Below are positions 28,101-37,415 of a stretch of DNA of 64,000 nucleotides, one piece after another; position 1 is the stretch's first letter, and every line of letters starts with the position of its first letter. The DNA lies in assembly GCF_004217495.1 (NCBI RefSeq), contig NZ_SHLC01000001.1, forward strand, positions 310,001 to 374,000, read 5' to 3'. The stretch is from Microterricola gilva. GTDB taxonomy: Bacteria > Actinomycetota > Actinomycetes > Actinomycetales > Microbacteriaceae. A program made the position numbers and the translations under genes. The notes under the pieces are model-generated. The model did no database searches and was not told where the DNA came from. It saw only the letters and a program-made list of their open reading frames with translations.

Positions 28101-28174
28101 CGACCCTGACGGGACTTGAACCCGCGACCTCCGCCGTGACAGGGCGGCACGCTAACCAACTGCGCTACAGGGCC
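28101..28174 (-). tRNA. tRNA-Asp (GTC)
   Basis: 74 bases on the minus strand. Acceptor GGCCCTG pairs with CAGGGTC, the anticodon loop is CTGTCAC (GTC), the T-arm is GCGGG-TTCAAGT-CCCGT and the discriminator is G at 28101. A small GGGGC hairpin (28067-28090) lies between it and tRNA-Phe. Confidence 0.96.
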
Positions 28175-28240
28175 TCGTAATGAAGCGTTTTGTGCTTTCG
28201 CACTTTTCAATTGTACATACTTTGTTGCTATTCAATTTTG

Positions 28241-28313
28241 TGACCCCAACGGGATTCGAACCCGTGCTGCCGCCGTGAAAGGGCGGTGTCCTAGGCCACT
28301 AAACGATGGGGCC
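28241..28313 (-). tRNA. tRNA-Glu (TTC)
   Basis: 73 bases on the minus strand. Acceptor GGCCCCA pairs with TGGGGTC, the anticodon loop is CTTTCAC (TTC), the T-loop is GGTTCGAATCC and the discriminator is A at 28241. It is the promoter-proximal gene of a Glu-Asp-Phe tRNA cluster. Confidence 0.96.
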
Positions 28314-28640
28314 GGATGTCTTGAACTGCAGGACAACCGAGGCATAAGCATACGTACATTCTCGACGATTGCCAAAACGGCTGCGCCCGGGCGTGTCCCC
28401 CGTTCGCGGCAATCCGCGCCACGGCCCGGAATTGCGCGGGAATTGGCGACCATGCGGGTTAGTGTCGCCGGTGTCGTGTGACGGCTGCGCCTGGCGCTGC
28501 CGTCAAGCGATCGAGGAGGCGGCGGAAGCGCGTCTGAGCGCTCTCGTGGCCGAATTGTTACTGTTGGCAGTGTTGTCATCGTTGCAAAAGTGACGGATGT
28601 TACTTGTCGAGGGTTTTCGGGATCCTCGAACTGGGGAGAT
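28314..28640. other. Divergent control region between tRNA cluster and cell-wall hydrolase genes
   Basis: 327 bases with no gene. It must hold the tRNA promoter (minus) and the promoter of the M23/NlpC pair (plus). Upstream of the M23 gene are GTTAC at 28557, GTGAC at 28590 and GTTAC at 28599. I looked for a c-di-AMP (ydaO) riboswitch, common before such genes in actinobacteria, and saw no convincing match. Confidence 0.5.
28590..28603 (+). promoter_or_regulatory. Possible MtrA-type direct repeat (GTGAC-N4-GTTAC)
   Basis: Two GTNAC words spaced 9 bases start-to-start lie 38 bases before the M23 gene, with a third GTTAC at 28557. MtrA of actinobacteria binds GTNAC-like direct repeats ahead of peptidoglycan hydrolase genes. 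The match is by eye only. Confidence 0.3.
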
Positions 28641-29987
28641 ATGAAGCGCACAAGACAGACACAGGGACGCGGTTTTGCCGCGTTGTGGCAGAGCGTCGCT
28701 CGCTACCGCATCCGTTCGAGCATCGGCGCAGGTATGGTGGCTGCACTGACCGTGACCCTCGCATTCGGCGGTCCGGCTGCGGCCGCGGGATTCCCCAGCT
28801 GGGATGACGTGCAGGCAGCCAAGGCGAACTCGGCATCGGCTGCGGCCGCCGTCGACAACATCAGGGCGCTCATCGTCGAACTCGACGTCGCCGCCCAGGC
28901 CGCGCAGGCCGAGTCCGACAAGCGCAGTGCTGAGCTTCTCATCGCCCAAGACAAGTTCGACGAGGCCTCAGAGCGCGCCGCGGCGCTGCAGGCACAGGCC
29001 GATGCGAGCAAGGCGACGGCGGATGTCGCAACCAAGCAGGCCGGCCAGCTGGCCGCGCAGCTCTACCGCTCCGGTGGGGGAGACCTCAGCGTCAACCTCT
29101 TCCTCGAGGGCAAGCCCGACGCCGCCGTCGACGAGGCCGACGGCCTGCTTTCCCGCCTCGGCAGCATGAGCAAGATGGTGGAGCGCAGCACCGACATCTA
29201 CACGAGCGCGCAGGCCTCCACCAACACGGCAGCGGCGCTCGGCGCCCAGGCGGACATCGCCACCGCGGAGCGCGAAAAGCTCCGCGTCGCGGCGCAGGAC
29301 GCCCTCGCGGCGGCCGTTGCGGCCCAGCAGGCGGCCGACGCGGCACTCCAGGAATCGCGGGACCGCAGCGTCGTGCTCGACGCGCAGCTCGCGTTCATGC
29401 TCGATGAGCAGGCGAAGACGACAGCGGCCTACCAAGAGGGCGAGCGTCAGCGCATCGCGGCCGAGGCCGCTGCCAGAGCGGCCGAGGAAGCCGCCAAGGC
29501 TGCGGGCGGCGGTGGCGGCAGCAGCGGTGGCGGCCCCGGCCCCGGCCTCGGCGGCGGCTACATCAACAACGGCTGGGCGGTCCCGGCATCCGGTCGGATC
29601 ACCGACAGCTACGGCCCCCGTCCGGTTATCTGCGGCGGAGGAGGGTGCAGCAGCAGCTTCCACCGTGGCACCGACATCGGCACCGGCTGCTACTCCCCGA
29701 TCTACGCGGCGTCATCGGGCACCGTGGTCTACTCGGGCTGGAACGGCACCTACGGCAACTGGATCCAGATCGACCACGGCAACGGCGTGAGCACCGGTTA
29801 CGCTCACATTCGCGACGGCGGGCGATTCGTCGGCGTCGGCGATTGGGTGGACGTCGGGCAGAACATCGCGAGTTCCGGAACGACGGGGGCATCCACCGGC
29901 TGCCACCTGCACTTCGAGGTGTACATCAACGGCGGCCGCATCGACGCCGCTCCATTCATGGCAGATCGTGGGGTACCCCTTGGCTGA
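28641..29987 (+). CDS. Secreted M23 family peptidoglycan endopeptidase with coiled-coil N-terminus
   Basis: 448 residues from the ATG at 28641 behind CTGGGGAGAT. A long signal peptide (to about AAA near residue 50) is followed by an Ala-rich coiled coil (about 60-270), a Gly/Ser/Pro linker and a lysostaphin-type M23 domain. Zinc ligands H341 and D345 (HRGTD), a YAHI segment and C421-H422-L423-H424 are all present, so it should be active. It probably cleaves peptidoglycan crosslinks during division, with the coiled coil regulating activity as in EnvC- or RipA-type systems. Its end overlaps the next gene. Confidence 0.92.
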   Translation: MKRTRQTQGRGFAALWQSVARYRIRSSIGAGMVAALTVTLAFGGPAAAAGFPSWDDVQAAKANSASAAAAVDNIRALIVELDVAAQAAQAESDKRSAELLIAQDKFDEASERAAALQAQADASKATADVATKQAGQLAAQLYRSGGGDLSVNLFLEGKPDAAVDEADGLLSRLGSMSKMVERSTDIYTSAQASTNTAAALGAQADIATAEREKLRVAAQDALAAAVAAQQAADAALQESRDRSVVLDAQLAFMLDEQAKTTAAYQEGERQRIAAEAAARAAEEAAKAAGGGGGSSGGGPGPGLGGGYINNGWAVPASGRITDSYGPRPVICGGGGCSSSFHRGTDIGTGCYSPIYAASSGTVVYSGWNGTYGNWIQIDHGNGVSTGYAHIRDGGRFVGVGDWVDVGQNIASSGTTGASTGCHLHFEVYINGGRIDAAPFMADRGVPLG

Positions 29988-31329
29988 TCCACGCACACGA
30001 CCGCTCTCGCGCGTCAAGCCGGTCACGGTCTTCTCGGCCGTCACAATCGGCGCCATGGCGGCAACCGTTGGCCTTGCCGGCCCCGTCGCCGCCGCGCCCG
30101 ACTACCCCTCGTGGGACGACATCCAGAACGCGAAGAAGAACGAGGCGACGAAGAAGGCCGAGATCGACAAGATCACCGGCTTCCTCGACGGCCTGCGTGC
30201 GAAGGCAGATGCCGCGATGAAGCAGTCGCTGATCGCGTCGGAGGCCTGGCGGACGAATCAGGAGGATCTCGCCGCCGCCACGGGGCGCGAGTCCAAGCTC
30301 AAGGATCAGCAGGCCGCCGCCACCAAGAAGGCGGAGACCTCGAAGATGCGTGCGGGCCTGCTCGCCTCGCACCTGGCGCGCTCCGGCGGCCAAGACATGT
30401 CGATCAACCTGTTCCTGGAGGGCGACGGCGCCGACGACCTGCTGCGTCAGCTCGGAGCGGCGAGCAAGCTCAGCGAGCAGTCGCAGAAGATCTACGACGA
30501 GGCGATCCAGGACAGCAACACCGTCGCCTCGCTCGCCGAGCAGGCGCGTGCGGCGACCACGGAGCGCGAACGCCTGGCCGCAGAGGCCCAGACCAAGCTC
30601 GACGCCGCGAATGCCCTCGCGCAGGTGGCCGTCGACGCTTATGACGCCGAGCAGCGCAAGTCCGATGAGCTGTATGCACAGCTTGCGGTGCTGCGCGACA
30701 GCACCGCCCAGCTCGAGCGCGAACGCGTCGAGGGCGAGCGCGCGGAGGAAGCCGCGAAGAACCCGCCGCCCGTGGTGCAGCCGCCGGCTGGAGGCAACGG
30801 CGGCAATGGAGGAAACGGCGGGTCGACGCCGACCCCGCAACCGAGCAACCCCGCCGTCACGCCGCCGGTCACGCCTCCCGTGAACCCGCCCGTGACCCCT
30901 CCCGTCAAGCCCCCGGTCACGCCGCCGGTGACGCCGCCGGTCAACAGCAGCGCCGCGGAGCAGGCGATCTCCTTCGCGCTGGCCCAGCTCGGCGACCGCT
31001 ACGTGCTCGGCGGTGCCGGCCCCGATGTGTGGGACTGCTCCGGCCTGACGCGCGGAGCCTACGGCAGCGCCGGCGTCTGGATCGGCACGCACTCGGCCAC
31101 CAACCAGTACCGAACGATGGCTGCACAGAACCGACTCGTGCCGTTCAGCGACCGCCAGCGTGGCGACCTGATCTTCTGGACCGACAATGGTGGCGGGGAC
31201 TACTACCACGTCGCGATCTACCTCGGCAACGGCCGCATCGTGGAGGCACCGAACGAGACCAGACCGGTGCGCGAGTACTTCATCTGGGGCATGGGCGACG
31301 TGGCCTCGTACGTGGGGCGCCCGGGCTAG
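29968..31329 (+). CDS. Secreted NlpC/P60 peptidoglycan hydrolase, paralogous N-terminus to the M23 protein
   Basis: 453 residues from a GTG that overlaps the M23 gene by 20 bases. A TTG at 29980 is an alternative start. A signal peptide and the coiled-coil region begin YPSWDDIQNAKKNEA, closely matching FPSWDDVQAAKANSA of the M23 protein. A Pro/Val/Thr linker (repeated TPPV) precedes the C-terminal NlpC/P60 domain, which has C357 in WDCSGLTRGAYG and H414 in YYHVAIYLG. It likely hydrolyses D-Glu-mDAP or related bonds, RipA-like. Coupled translation implies joint action with the M23 enzyme. Confidence 0.93.
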   Translation: MGYPLADPRTRPLSRVKPVTVFSAVTIGAMAATVGLAGPVAAAPDYPSWDDIQNAKKNEATKKAEIDKITGFLDGLRAKADAAMKQSLIASEAWRTNQEDLAAATGRESKLKDQQAAATKKAETSKMRAGLLASHLARSGGQDMSINLFLEGDGADDLLRQLGAASKLSEQSQKIYDEAIQDSNTVASLAEQARAATTERERLAAEAQTKLDAANALAQVAVDAYDAEQRKSDELYAQLAVLRDSTAQLERERVEGERAEEAAKNPPPVVQPPAGGNGGNGGNGGSTPTPQPSNPAVTPPVTPPVNPPVTPPVKPPVTPPVTPPVNSSAAEQAISFALAQLGDRYVLGGAGPDVWDCSGLTRGAYGSAGVWIGTHSATNQYRTMAAQNRLVPFSDRQRGDLIFWTDNGGGDYYHVAIYLGNGRIVEAPNETRPVREYFIWGMGDVASYVGRPG

Positions 31330-31373
31330 CCGTCGACCGGCGCTGCGGCATCCGCAGCCCGGCGCTTAACGCG

Positions 31374-31405
31374 AGAAGGGGCACGCCACGCGGCGTGCCC
31401 CTTCT
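31374..31405. terminator. Hairpin terminator between NlpC/P60 gene and ppa
   Basis: AGAAGGGGCACGCC (31374-31387) is perfectly complementary to 31392-31405 with a 4-base loop. It lies between convergent genes and can end both transcripts. Confidence 0.88.
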
Positions 31406-31417
31406 GCGTGCGGTCGA

Positions 31418-31903
31418 TCAGTGACCGGGGAAGGCGACGATTCCGGCCTCGATGATCGCGGTGGCTTCGGCGGCGTCGCCCCAGCCCTCAGTCTTGACCC
31501 ACTTGCCGGGCTCGAGGTCCTTGTAGTGCTCGAAGAAGTGCTCGATCTCCTTGCGCTGGAACTCGGGGATGTCTGTGACGTCCTGGATGTGGTTCCAGCG
31601 GGGGTCGCCGGCCGGAACCGCGATGACCTTGGCGTCGCTGCCGCCGTCATCGGTCATGTTGAAGACGCCGACGGGGCGCACCTTCACGCCGACGCCGGGG
31701 AAGAGCGGGTAGTCGAGCAGCACGAGCACGTCGACCGGGTCGCCGTCGAGGCCGAGGGTGTTCTCGAAGTAGCCGTAGTCGGTGGGGTACACGAAGGTCG
31801 TGTAGAGCACGCGGTCGAGGAACACACGACCGGTCTCGTGATCGACTTCGTACTTGTTGCGGCTTCCCTTGGGAATCTCAATGACGGCGAGGTAATCGGC
31901 CAT
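31418..31903 (-). CDS. ppa: Inorganic pyrophosphatase, family I
   Basis: 161 residues. The signature DGDPVDV with surrounding acidic metal ligands, the early [14 protein letters not shown] segment and [12 protein letters not shown] identify soluble family I pyrophosphatase, which hydrolyses PPi from biosynthetic reactions. Length is typical. AAGGAGA precedes the ATG at 31903 on the minus strand. It is divergent from tilS. Confidence 0.97.
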   Translation of the reverse strand: MADYLAVIEIPKGSRNKYEVDHETGRVFLDRVLYTTFVYPTDYGYFENTLGLDGDPVDVLVLLDYPLFPGVGVKVRPVGVFNMTDDGGSDAKVIAVPAGDPRWNHIQDVTDIPEFQRKEIEHFFEHYKDLEPGKWVKTEGWGDAAEATAIIEAGIVAFPGH

Positions 31904-31985
31904 GGCGGGGTCTCCTTGTATCCATGAAGAATGAGCGGATGCTGCGCAAACCCCGAGAGGGGAAAGTCCGGAATAAGGTTACTTG

Positions 31986-32990
31986 ATGGATTCTGCACGC
32001 CGCCCCCGCCTGACTCCGGCCATCGCCGACGTGCGTCGCGCGGTGCGCGGAAGCCTCGAATCACTCGATCGAGACACGTCCCCGCTCGTTCTCGTCGGGC
32101 TGAGCGGCGGTGCCGACTCCCTCGCCCTCGCCGCCGCGACGGCGTTCGAAGCGCCGCGCGCCGGTGTGCGCGCTGGCGCCGTGATCATCGACCACGACCT
32201 GCAGGCGGGGTCGGATGCCGTGGCCGAGCGCGCCGCGGAACAGGCGCGCGACCTCGGGCTCGACCCGGTGCTCGTCCTGCGGGTAAGTGTCGGGGTCAAC
32301 GGTGGTGCGGGTGGGCCGGAGGCGGCCGCGCGGGAGGCGCGCTACGACGCCTTCGAGCGCGCGCTCGGCGAGACCGGCGCAGCCGGCATCCTGTTGGCGC
32401 ACACCCTCGACGATCAGGCCGAGACCGTGCTGCTGGGCCTGGCCCGCGGCTCCGGGCCGACGAGCATGCACGGCATGGCCGCGCGGAACGCTCGCTACCT
32501 GCGACCGCTGCTCGGCATCCGCCGGGCCGACACCGTGCAGTTCTGTGCCGATTCCGGGCTCGATCCCTGGCACGACCCCCACAACACCGACCCCGCGTAC
32601 GCCAGGGTGCGGGTGCGGCAGAATGTGCTCCCCGTGCTTGAGCGCGAGCTCGGGCCCGGCGTCGCCGAGGCGCTCGCCCGCACAGCCGAGCAGCTCCGGG
32701 AGGACTCCGCGGCGCTCGACGAGATGGTGCTCGAGTTCATCGAGGAGATCTGCGAGCCGGCCGAGGCCGGCATCGCGGTATCGGTGGCGGCCCTCGCGGC
32801 GAACCCGGCCGCGCTCAGGCAGCGCGTCATCCGCTTCGTCGTCCAGAGCGAGTTCGGCGTGAGCCTCGATCGTGTGCACACGCTGTCGGTCGCGCGCCTG
32901 GTCACCGACTGGCACGGTCAGAAAGCGCTCAACCTCCCAGGCATTAGAGTTGAGAGGAACGCCGGGCTCCTCGTCTTCACGGCCGCGTAG
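31986..32990 (+). CDS. tilS: tRNA(Ile)-lysidine synthetase
   Basis: 334 residues from the ATG at 31986 (a TTG one codon earlier is also possible). The PP-loop VGLSGGADSLALA near residue 40 and the HTLDDQAETVLLGLARGSG segment are the N-terminal catalytic signatures. The enzyme modifies C34 of the AUA-decoding tRNA-Ile with lysine. It is shorter than E. coli TilS because it lacks most of the C-terminal subdomains, as usual in actinobacteria. The hpt gene follows 73 bases later, the standard tilS-hpt-ftsH order. Confidence 0.94.
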   Translation: MDSARRPRLTPAIADVRRAVRGSLESLDRDTSPLVLVGLSGGADSLALAAATAFEAPRAGVRAGAVIIDHDLQAGSDAVAERAAEQARDLGLDPVLVLRVSVGVNGGAGGPEAAAREARYDAFERALGETGAAGILLAHTLDDQAETVLLGLARGSGPTSMHGMAARNARYLRPLLGIRRADTVQFCADSGLDPWHDPHNTDPAYARVRVRQNVLPVLERELGPGVAEALARTAEQLREDSAALDEMVLEFIEEICEPAEAGIAVSVAALAANPAALRQRVIRFVVQSEFGVSLDRVHTLSVARLVTDWHGQKALNLPGIRVERNAGLLVFTAA

Positions 32991-33063
32991 CCTCGTTCCC
33001 CACCCGCACGACAGCTCAGCAGCAGGGTATCGGCGCAGCCGATGCCGGAACGGATATGCGTCC

Positions 33064-33615
33064 ATGGACTCCCACCACTTCGCCGGCGACCTCGACGAGA
33101 TTCTGCTGACGGAAGAGCAGATCCACACCCGCCTCGCAGAACTGGCACGCCAGATCGAGGCCGACTACGCGGGGGAGAACGTGCTCCTGGTCGGCGTGCT
33201 CAAGGGCGCCGTCATGGTGATGGCCGACCTGGCCCGCGAGCTGGACATGCAGGTGACGATGGACTGGATGGCGGTCTCCTCCTACGGTTCAGGCACCGCG
33301 TCGAGCGGCGTCGTGCGCATCCTCAAGGACCTCGACAGCGACCTCACCGGGCGCAAGGTGCTTATCGTCGAAGACATCATCGACTCCGGCCTGACGCTCA
33401 GCTGGCTGATCTCCAACCTCAAGTCGCGCGGACCGGAGTCCGTCGAGATCTGCGCCCTGCTGCGCAAGCCGGAGGCAGCCCGCGTCGACATCGACGTCAA
33501 GTACCTCGGCTTCGACATCCCCAACAAGTTCGTCGTCGGCTACGGCCTCGACTTCGACGAGAAGTACCGCAACCTCCGCAGCGTCGGCATCCTGGCGCCG
33601 CGCATCTACAGCTAA
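33064..33615 (+). CDS. hpt: Hypoxanthine phosphoribosyltransferase
   Basis: 183 residues. VLLVGVLKGAVMVMADL and the PRPP-binding VLIVEDIIDSGLTLSWL loop identify a purine salvage enzyme making IMP or GMP from hypoxanthine or guanine and PRPP. The DIPNKFVVGYGLDFDEKYR end is typical. A GCGACGC hairpin follows the stop at 33621-33637. Confidence 0.95.
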   Translation: MDSHHFAGDLDEILLTEEQIHTRLAELARQIEADYAGENVLLVGVLKGAVMVMADLARELDMQVTMDWMAVSSYGSGTASSGVVRILKDLDSDLTGRKVLIVEDIIDSGLTLSWLISNLKSRGPESVEICALLRKPEAARVDIDVKYLGFDIPNKFVVGYGLDFDEKYRNLRSVGILAPRIYS

Positions 33616-33916
33616 AGCGCGCGACGCGAAGCGTCGCGAAAGGCGGCAGCCCCGTCGAAGGCAGACCCAGGAACCGCAAGCGATGCTGGTGCGGTTTCGA
33701 CTCGCTCAAGCACCGGTTTCGACAAGCTCAAACAGCGGGTTTCGACACGCTCAACCACCGGTTTTCGACACGCTCAACCACCGCGGCGCTCAGCCGCCGA
33801 TGCCCGTTGATTGAGCCTGTCGAAATCAGGAATCAGGGGCGCGCCAACGCCACACGGTGAGCCTGCAGCGAACATGCGGCAATCGTGCAGCACCGTCGCG
33901 GTAGCCTTGCAGCACC
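33616..33916. repeat. Intergenic array of TTTCGAC(A)nGCTCAA-type repeats
   Basis: The 301-base hpt-ftsH gap holds four direct copies of a 20-21 base unit: 33693-33712, 33715-33734, 33738-33757 and 33760-33780. The consensus is GGTTTCGACacGCTCAAcca. One inverted copy (TTGATTGAGCCTGTCGAAATC) lies at 33807-33827. No open frame is credible. The direct and inverted units can pair into hairpins. This looks like a dispersed intergenic repeat element. Confidence 0.8.
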
Positions 33917-35944
33917 ATGAACGTCAAGAAGCTTCTTCGGGGTCCGCTGCTCTACATCGTGCTCGCGGTTGTTGCCGTGTGGATCGGGTCAAGCCTGATC
34001 ACTATGTCTGGATTCCGCGAGGTCTCCACCCAGGAGGGCTTGCAGTTCCTCAAAGACGGCAAGGTCGCCAGCGCGAAGATCGTCGACGGCGAACAGCGCG
34101 TCGACCTCACGCTGACCAAGGCTGACCCCAAGCTGGGCGAGCAGGTGCAGTTCTACTACGTTGCGCCGCGCGGCACCGAGGTCGTCGACGCCGTGACGGC
34201 CGCCGACCCGGCCGACGGCTTCGACGACGAGGTTCCGCAGCCCAACTGGCTGCTCTCGCTGCTCGGCATCCTGCTCCCGGTGCTGCTGATCGGCCTGTTC
34301 TTCTGGTGGATGCTCTCCAGCATGCAGGGCGGCGGCAACAAGGTCATGCAGTTCGGCAAGTCGAAGGCCAAGCTCGTCTCGAAGGAGAGCCCCAAGGTCA
34401 CGTTCGAGGATGTCGCAGGCGCCGACGAGGCGATCGAAGAACTCGAAGAGATCAAAGACTTCCTCAAGGACCCGGCCCGCTTCCAGGCCGTCGGTGCCCG
34501 CATCCCGAAGGGCGTGCTGCTGTACGGCCCTCCCGGAACCGGTAAGACGCTTCTCGCCCGCGCCGTTGCAGGCGAGGCAGGCGTTCCGTTCTACTCGATC
34601 TCCGGATCGGACTTCGTCGAGATGTTCGTCGGTGTCGGCGCCAGCCGCGTTCGCGACCTGTTCCAGCAGGCCAAGGAGAACGCCCCGGCCATCATCTTCG
34701 TCGACGAGATCGACGCCGTCGGCCGGCACCGCGGTGCCGGAATGGGCGGCGGCCACGACGAGCGCGAGCAGACGCTCAACCAGCTGCTCGTCGAGATGGA
34801 CGGCTTCGACCCCAAGGCCAACGTCATCCTGATCGCCGCGACGAACCGTCCGGACATCCTCGACCCGGCTCTGCTGCGTCCCGGCCGCTTCGACCGCCAG
34901 ATCGGCGTCGACGCCCCCGACATGCTCGGCCGCAAGAAGATCCTCGAGGTGCACGGTCGGGGCAAGCCGCTCGCCCAGGGTGTCGACCTTGAGGTCGTCG
35001 CCCGCAAGACGCCCGGTTTCACCGGTGCGGACCTGGCGAACGTGCTCAACGAGGCCGCACTGCTCACGGCGCGCTCACACGCCCAGCTCATCGACAACCG
35101 TGCCCTCGACGAGGCCATCGACCGCGTCGTCGCCGGCCCGCAGCGCCGCACCCGCGTGATGAAGGACAAGGAGAAGCTGATCACGGCCTACCACGAGGGC
35201 GGCCACGCCCTCGCTGCAGCGGCCATGAACTACACGGACCCGGTGACCAAGATCACGATCCTGCCCCGCGGCCGTGCCCTCGGCTACACGATGGTGATGC
35301 CGCTCGAGGACAAGTACTCGGTCACGCGCAACGAGTTGCTCGACCAGCTCACCTACGCCATGGGCGGCCGCGTCGCGGAGGAGATCGTCTTCCACGACCC
35401 GACCACCGGCGCATCGAACGACATCGAGAAGGCGACGGCCACCGCGCGCAAGATGGTGACCGAGTTCGGCATGAGCACCGACGTTGGCGCCGTCAAGCTC
35501 GGCCAGTCGAGCGGTGAGATGTTCCTCGGTCGCGACATGGGCCACCAGCGCGACTACTCGGAGCGCATCGCCGAACGCGTCGACCAGGAGGTCCGCGCCC
35601 TCATCGAGCAGGCGCACGACGAGGCCTGGGCCGTGCTCAACGACAACCGCGACGTGCTCGACCGACTGGCCGCTGAGCTGCTCGAGAAGGAGACGCTCGA
35701 CCACAACCAGATCGCCGAGATCTTCAAGGACGTCAAGAAGCTGCCTGAGCGCCCGCAGTGGCTCTCCAGCGACAAGCGCCCACTCTCGACGGTTCCGCCG
35801 ATCGAGTACCCCGTGCTCACCTCCCCGGTGAACCCGGGTGCAACCGATGGCGGCGTGCTCTCCGAAGATGTTCCGGGTGCCGCGGCGGTCGAGGCCTCGG
35901 ACCAGCACCCCCGCGCCACGAACCCGCGCCCGGCCACGGCCTAG
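33917..35944 (+). CDS. ftsH: ATP-dependent zinc metalloprotease FtsH
   Basis: 675 residues. There are two N-terminal membrane helices (about 11-31 and 112-132) around a small extracytoplasmic domain. The AAA+ module has Walker A GPPGTGKT at 204-211, Walker B IIFVDEID and the second region of homology [18 protein letters not shown]. The M41 protease domain has HEGGH from H426. The C-terminal tail is variable and Pro/Ala-rich. It degrades misfolded or regulated membrane and cytoplasmic proteins. It heads the folate cluster, with the folE start 9 bases downstream. Confidence 0.98.
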   Translation: MNVKKLLRGPLLYIVLAVVAVWIGSSLITMSGFREVSTQEGLQFLKDGKVASAKIVDGEQRVDLTLTKADPKLGEQVQFYYVAPRGTEVVDAVTAADPADGFDDEVPQPNWLLSLLGILLPVLLIGLFFWWMLSSMQGGGNKVMQFGKSKAKLVSKESPKVTFEDVAGADEAIEELEEIKDFLKDPARFQAVGARIPKGVLLYGPPGTGKTLLARAVAGEAGVPFYSISGSDFVEMFVGVGASRVRDLFQQAKENAPAIIFVDEIDAVGRHRGAGMGGGHDEREQTLNQLLVEMDGFDPKANVILIAATNRPDILDPALLRPGRFDRQIGVDAPDMLGRKKILEVHGRGKPLAQGVDLEVVARKTPGFTGADLANVLNEAALLTARSHAQLIDNRALDEAIDRVVAGPQRRTRVMKDKEKLITAYHEGGHALAAAAMNYTDPVTKITILPRGRALGYTMVMPLEDKYSVTRNELLDQLTYAMGGRVAEEIVFHDPTTGASNDIEKATATARKMVTEFGMSTDVGAVKLGQSSGEMFLGRDMGHQRDYSERIAERVDQEVRALIEQAHDEAWAVLNDNRDVLDRLAAELLEKETLDHNQIAEIFKDVKKLPERPQWLSSDKRPLSTVPPIEYPVLTSPVNPGATDGGVLSEDVPGAAAVEASDQHPRATNPRPATA

Positions 35945-35953
35945 GCGGCGCCC

Positions 35954-36592
35954 GTGAGCGGAGTCGACCGGGCACGCATCGAGGCAGCCGTGAGCGAGAT
36001 CATTCTCGCGATCGGTGAGGACCCGGCGCGCCCTGGGCTGGCCAAGACACCGGCCAGAGTCGCCGATGCGTACGCCGAGTTCTTCAGCGGGCTCAGCCAG
36101 GACCCGCTCGAGCACCTGCTCGACTCGGTTCCGATCGGTGAAGACATCGACGGCGTGCCCCAGACCAGCGACGTCGTGCTGCTGCGCGGCATCGACTTCC
36201 GCTCGGTCTGCGAACACCACCTGCTGCCGTTCGTCGGCGTCGTGCACATCGCCTATCTGCCGAGCGATCGCGTCGTCGGTCTCGGCAGGCTGCCCGCTGT
36301 CGTCGACACGCTCGCCGCCCGCCCGCAGCTGCAGGAGCGCCTCACCGAGGAGATCGCCGACGCCCTGAACGACGGCCTCGCCCCGCGCGGCGTGCTCGTG
36401 GTGCTCGACGCCGTGCACCGCTGCGTCGTGGCCCGCGGATCCCGCCAGACCAACAGCTCGACGGTCACCATCGCGAGCCGCGGCGAACTCGCCGAGCCGG
36501 TTGCCCGCGCCGAGTTGATGGCTCTGATCGGCAGCGCGGCCCCCGCCGGGCGCCCGCGCGAGGAGTCGACAAGCGGCGGGCACCGTGCTTAG
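35954..36592 (+). CDS. folE: GTP cyclohydrolase I
   Basis: 212 residues from a GTG start. SVCEHHLLPFVGVVHIAYLP holds zinc-binding Cys and His, and late HRCVVARGSRQTNSSTVT residues complete the active site. It makes 7,8-dihydroneopterin triphosphate from GTP, the first step of folate synthesis. Its end overlaps folP by 8 bases. Confidence 0.97.
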   Translation: MSGVDRARIEAAVSEIILAIGEDPARPGLAKTPARVADAYAEFFSGLSQDPLEHLLDSVPIGEDIDGVPQTSDVVLLRGIDFRSVCEHHLLPFVGVVHIAYLPSDRVVGLGRLPAVVDTLAARPQLQERLTEEIADALNDGLAPRGVLVVLDAVHRCVVARGSRQTNSSTVTIASRGELAEPVARAELMALIGSAAPAGRPREESTSGGHRA

Positions 36593-37415
36593 CCTGCCGG
36601 ATGCCGGTTCCAGCCCGCTCATCATGGGCATCGTCAACGTCACGCCGGACTCCTTCAGCGACGGTGGGCGATGGGCCGACCCGCGCGCGGCCCTCGCGCA
36701 CGCCGAGCAACTCGTGGCGTCCGGCGCGCACATCATCGACGTCGGCGGCGAATCGACCAGGCCGGGTGCCGCCCGGGTCGACCCGGCGGCGGAACAGGCA
36801 CGGGTGATCCCGGTCATCGCGGCCCTCGCCGAGGCCGGCATCCCGGTGAGCGTCGACACCATGAACGCGGCAACCGCCGCTGCAGCGGCATCCGCCGGTG
36901 CGCTCATCATCAACGACGTGTCCGGCGGACTGGCCGACCCTGCCATGGCCGACGCCGTCGCCGCGAGCGGGCTGCTCTACATCGCCATGCACTGGCGCGG
37001 CCACTCCGAGAACATGCAGGAGCTGGCCAGCTACGGCGACGTCGTCACCGACGTCTGCGCCGAGCTCGCCGCCCGCGTGGACGCGCTGCTCGCTGCCGGT
37101 GTCGCGGCGGAGAAGATCGTGCTCGACCCCGGGCTCGGCTTCGCCAAGAACACGGAGCACAACTGGGCGCTGCTCGGCCGGCTCGGGGAACTGCGCGCGC
37201 TCGGCTACCCCGTGCTCGTCGGTGCCTCACGGAAACGCTTCCTCGGTGCGCTGTTGCCCGACGGCGCCGCACCGGGAGAGCGGGACCTGCCGACGGCCGT
37301 TGTGAGCGTGCTGTCGGCGCAAGCGGGGGCCTGGGCGGTGCGGGTCCACGACGTGGCCGGCACGCGTGTTGCCCTCGAAGTGCTCGCTTCGTGGCAAAGT
37401 GGAGAACGTGCCTGA
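36585..37415 (+). CDS. folP: Dihydropteroate synthase
   Basis: 276 residues from a GTG start. IMGIVNVTPDSFSDGG, GGESTRPGA and the C-terminal GASRKRFLG motif bind pterin and pABA. The enzyme joins dihydropterin pyrophosphate to p-aminobenzoate and is the sulfonamide target. It overlaps both folE and folB. Confidence 0.97.
   Translation: MLSLPDAGSSPLIMGIVNVTPDSFSDGGRWADPRAALAHAEQLVASGAHIIDVGGESTRPGAARVDPAAEQARVIPVIAALAEAGIPVSVDTMNAATAAAAASAGALIINDVSGGLADPAMADAVAASGLLYIAMHWRGHSENMQELASYGDVVTDVCAELAARVDALLAAGVAAEKIVLDPGLGFAKNTEHNWALLGRLGELRALGYPVLVGASRKRFLGALLPDGAAPGERDLPTAVVSVLSAQAGAWAVRVHDVAGTRVALEVLASWQSGERA

Noticed and set aside
28314-28640. c-di-AMP (ydaO) riboswitch before the M23/NlpC genes
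   Set aside because: Position fits, but I could not find the conserved core; a covariance-model search would settle it.
30830-30950. Proline-rich repeats as a separate DNA repeat element
   Set aside because: They encode the linker of the NlpC/P60 protein and are explained by it.
35075-36946. 623-codon minus-strand frame opposite ftsH/folE/folP
   Set aside because: It crosses three well-supported genes on the other strand and lacks any family motif.
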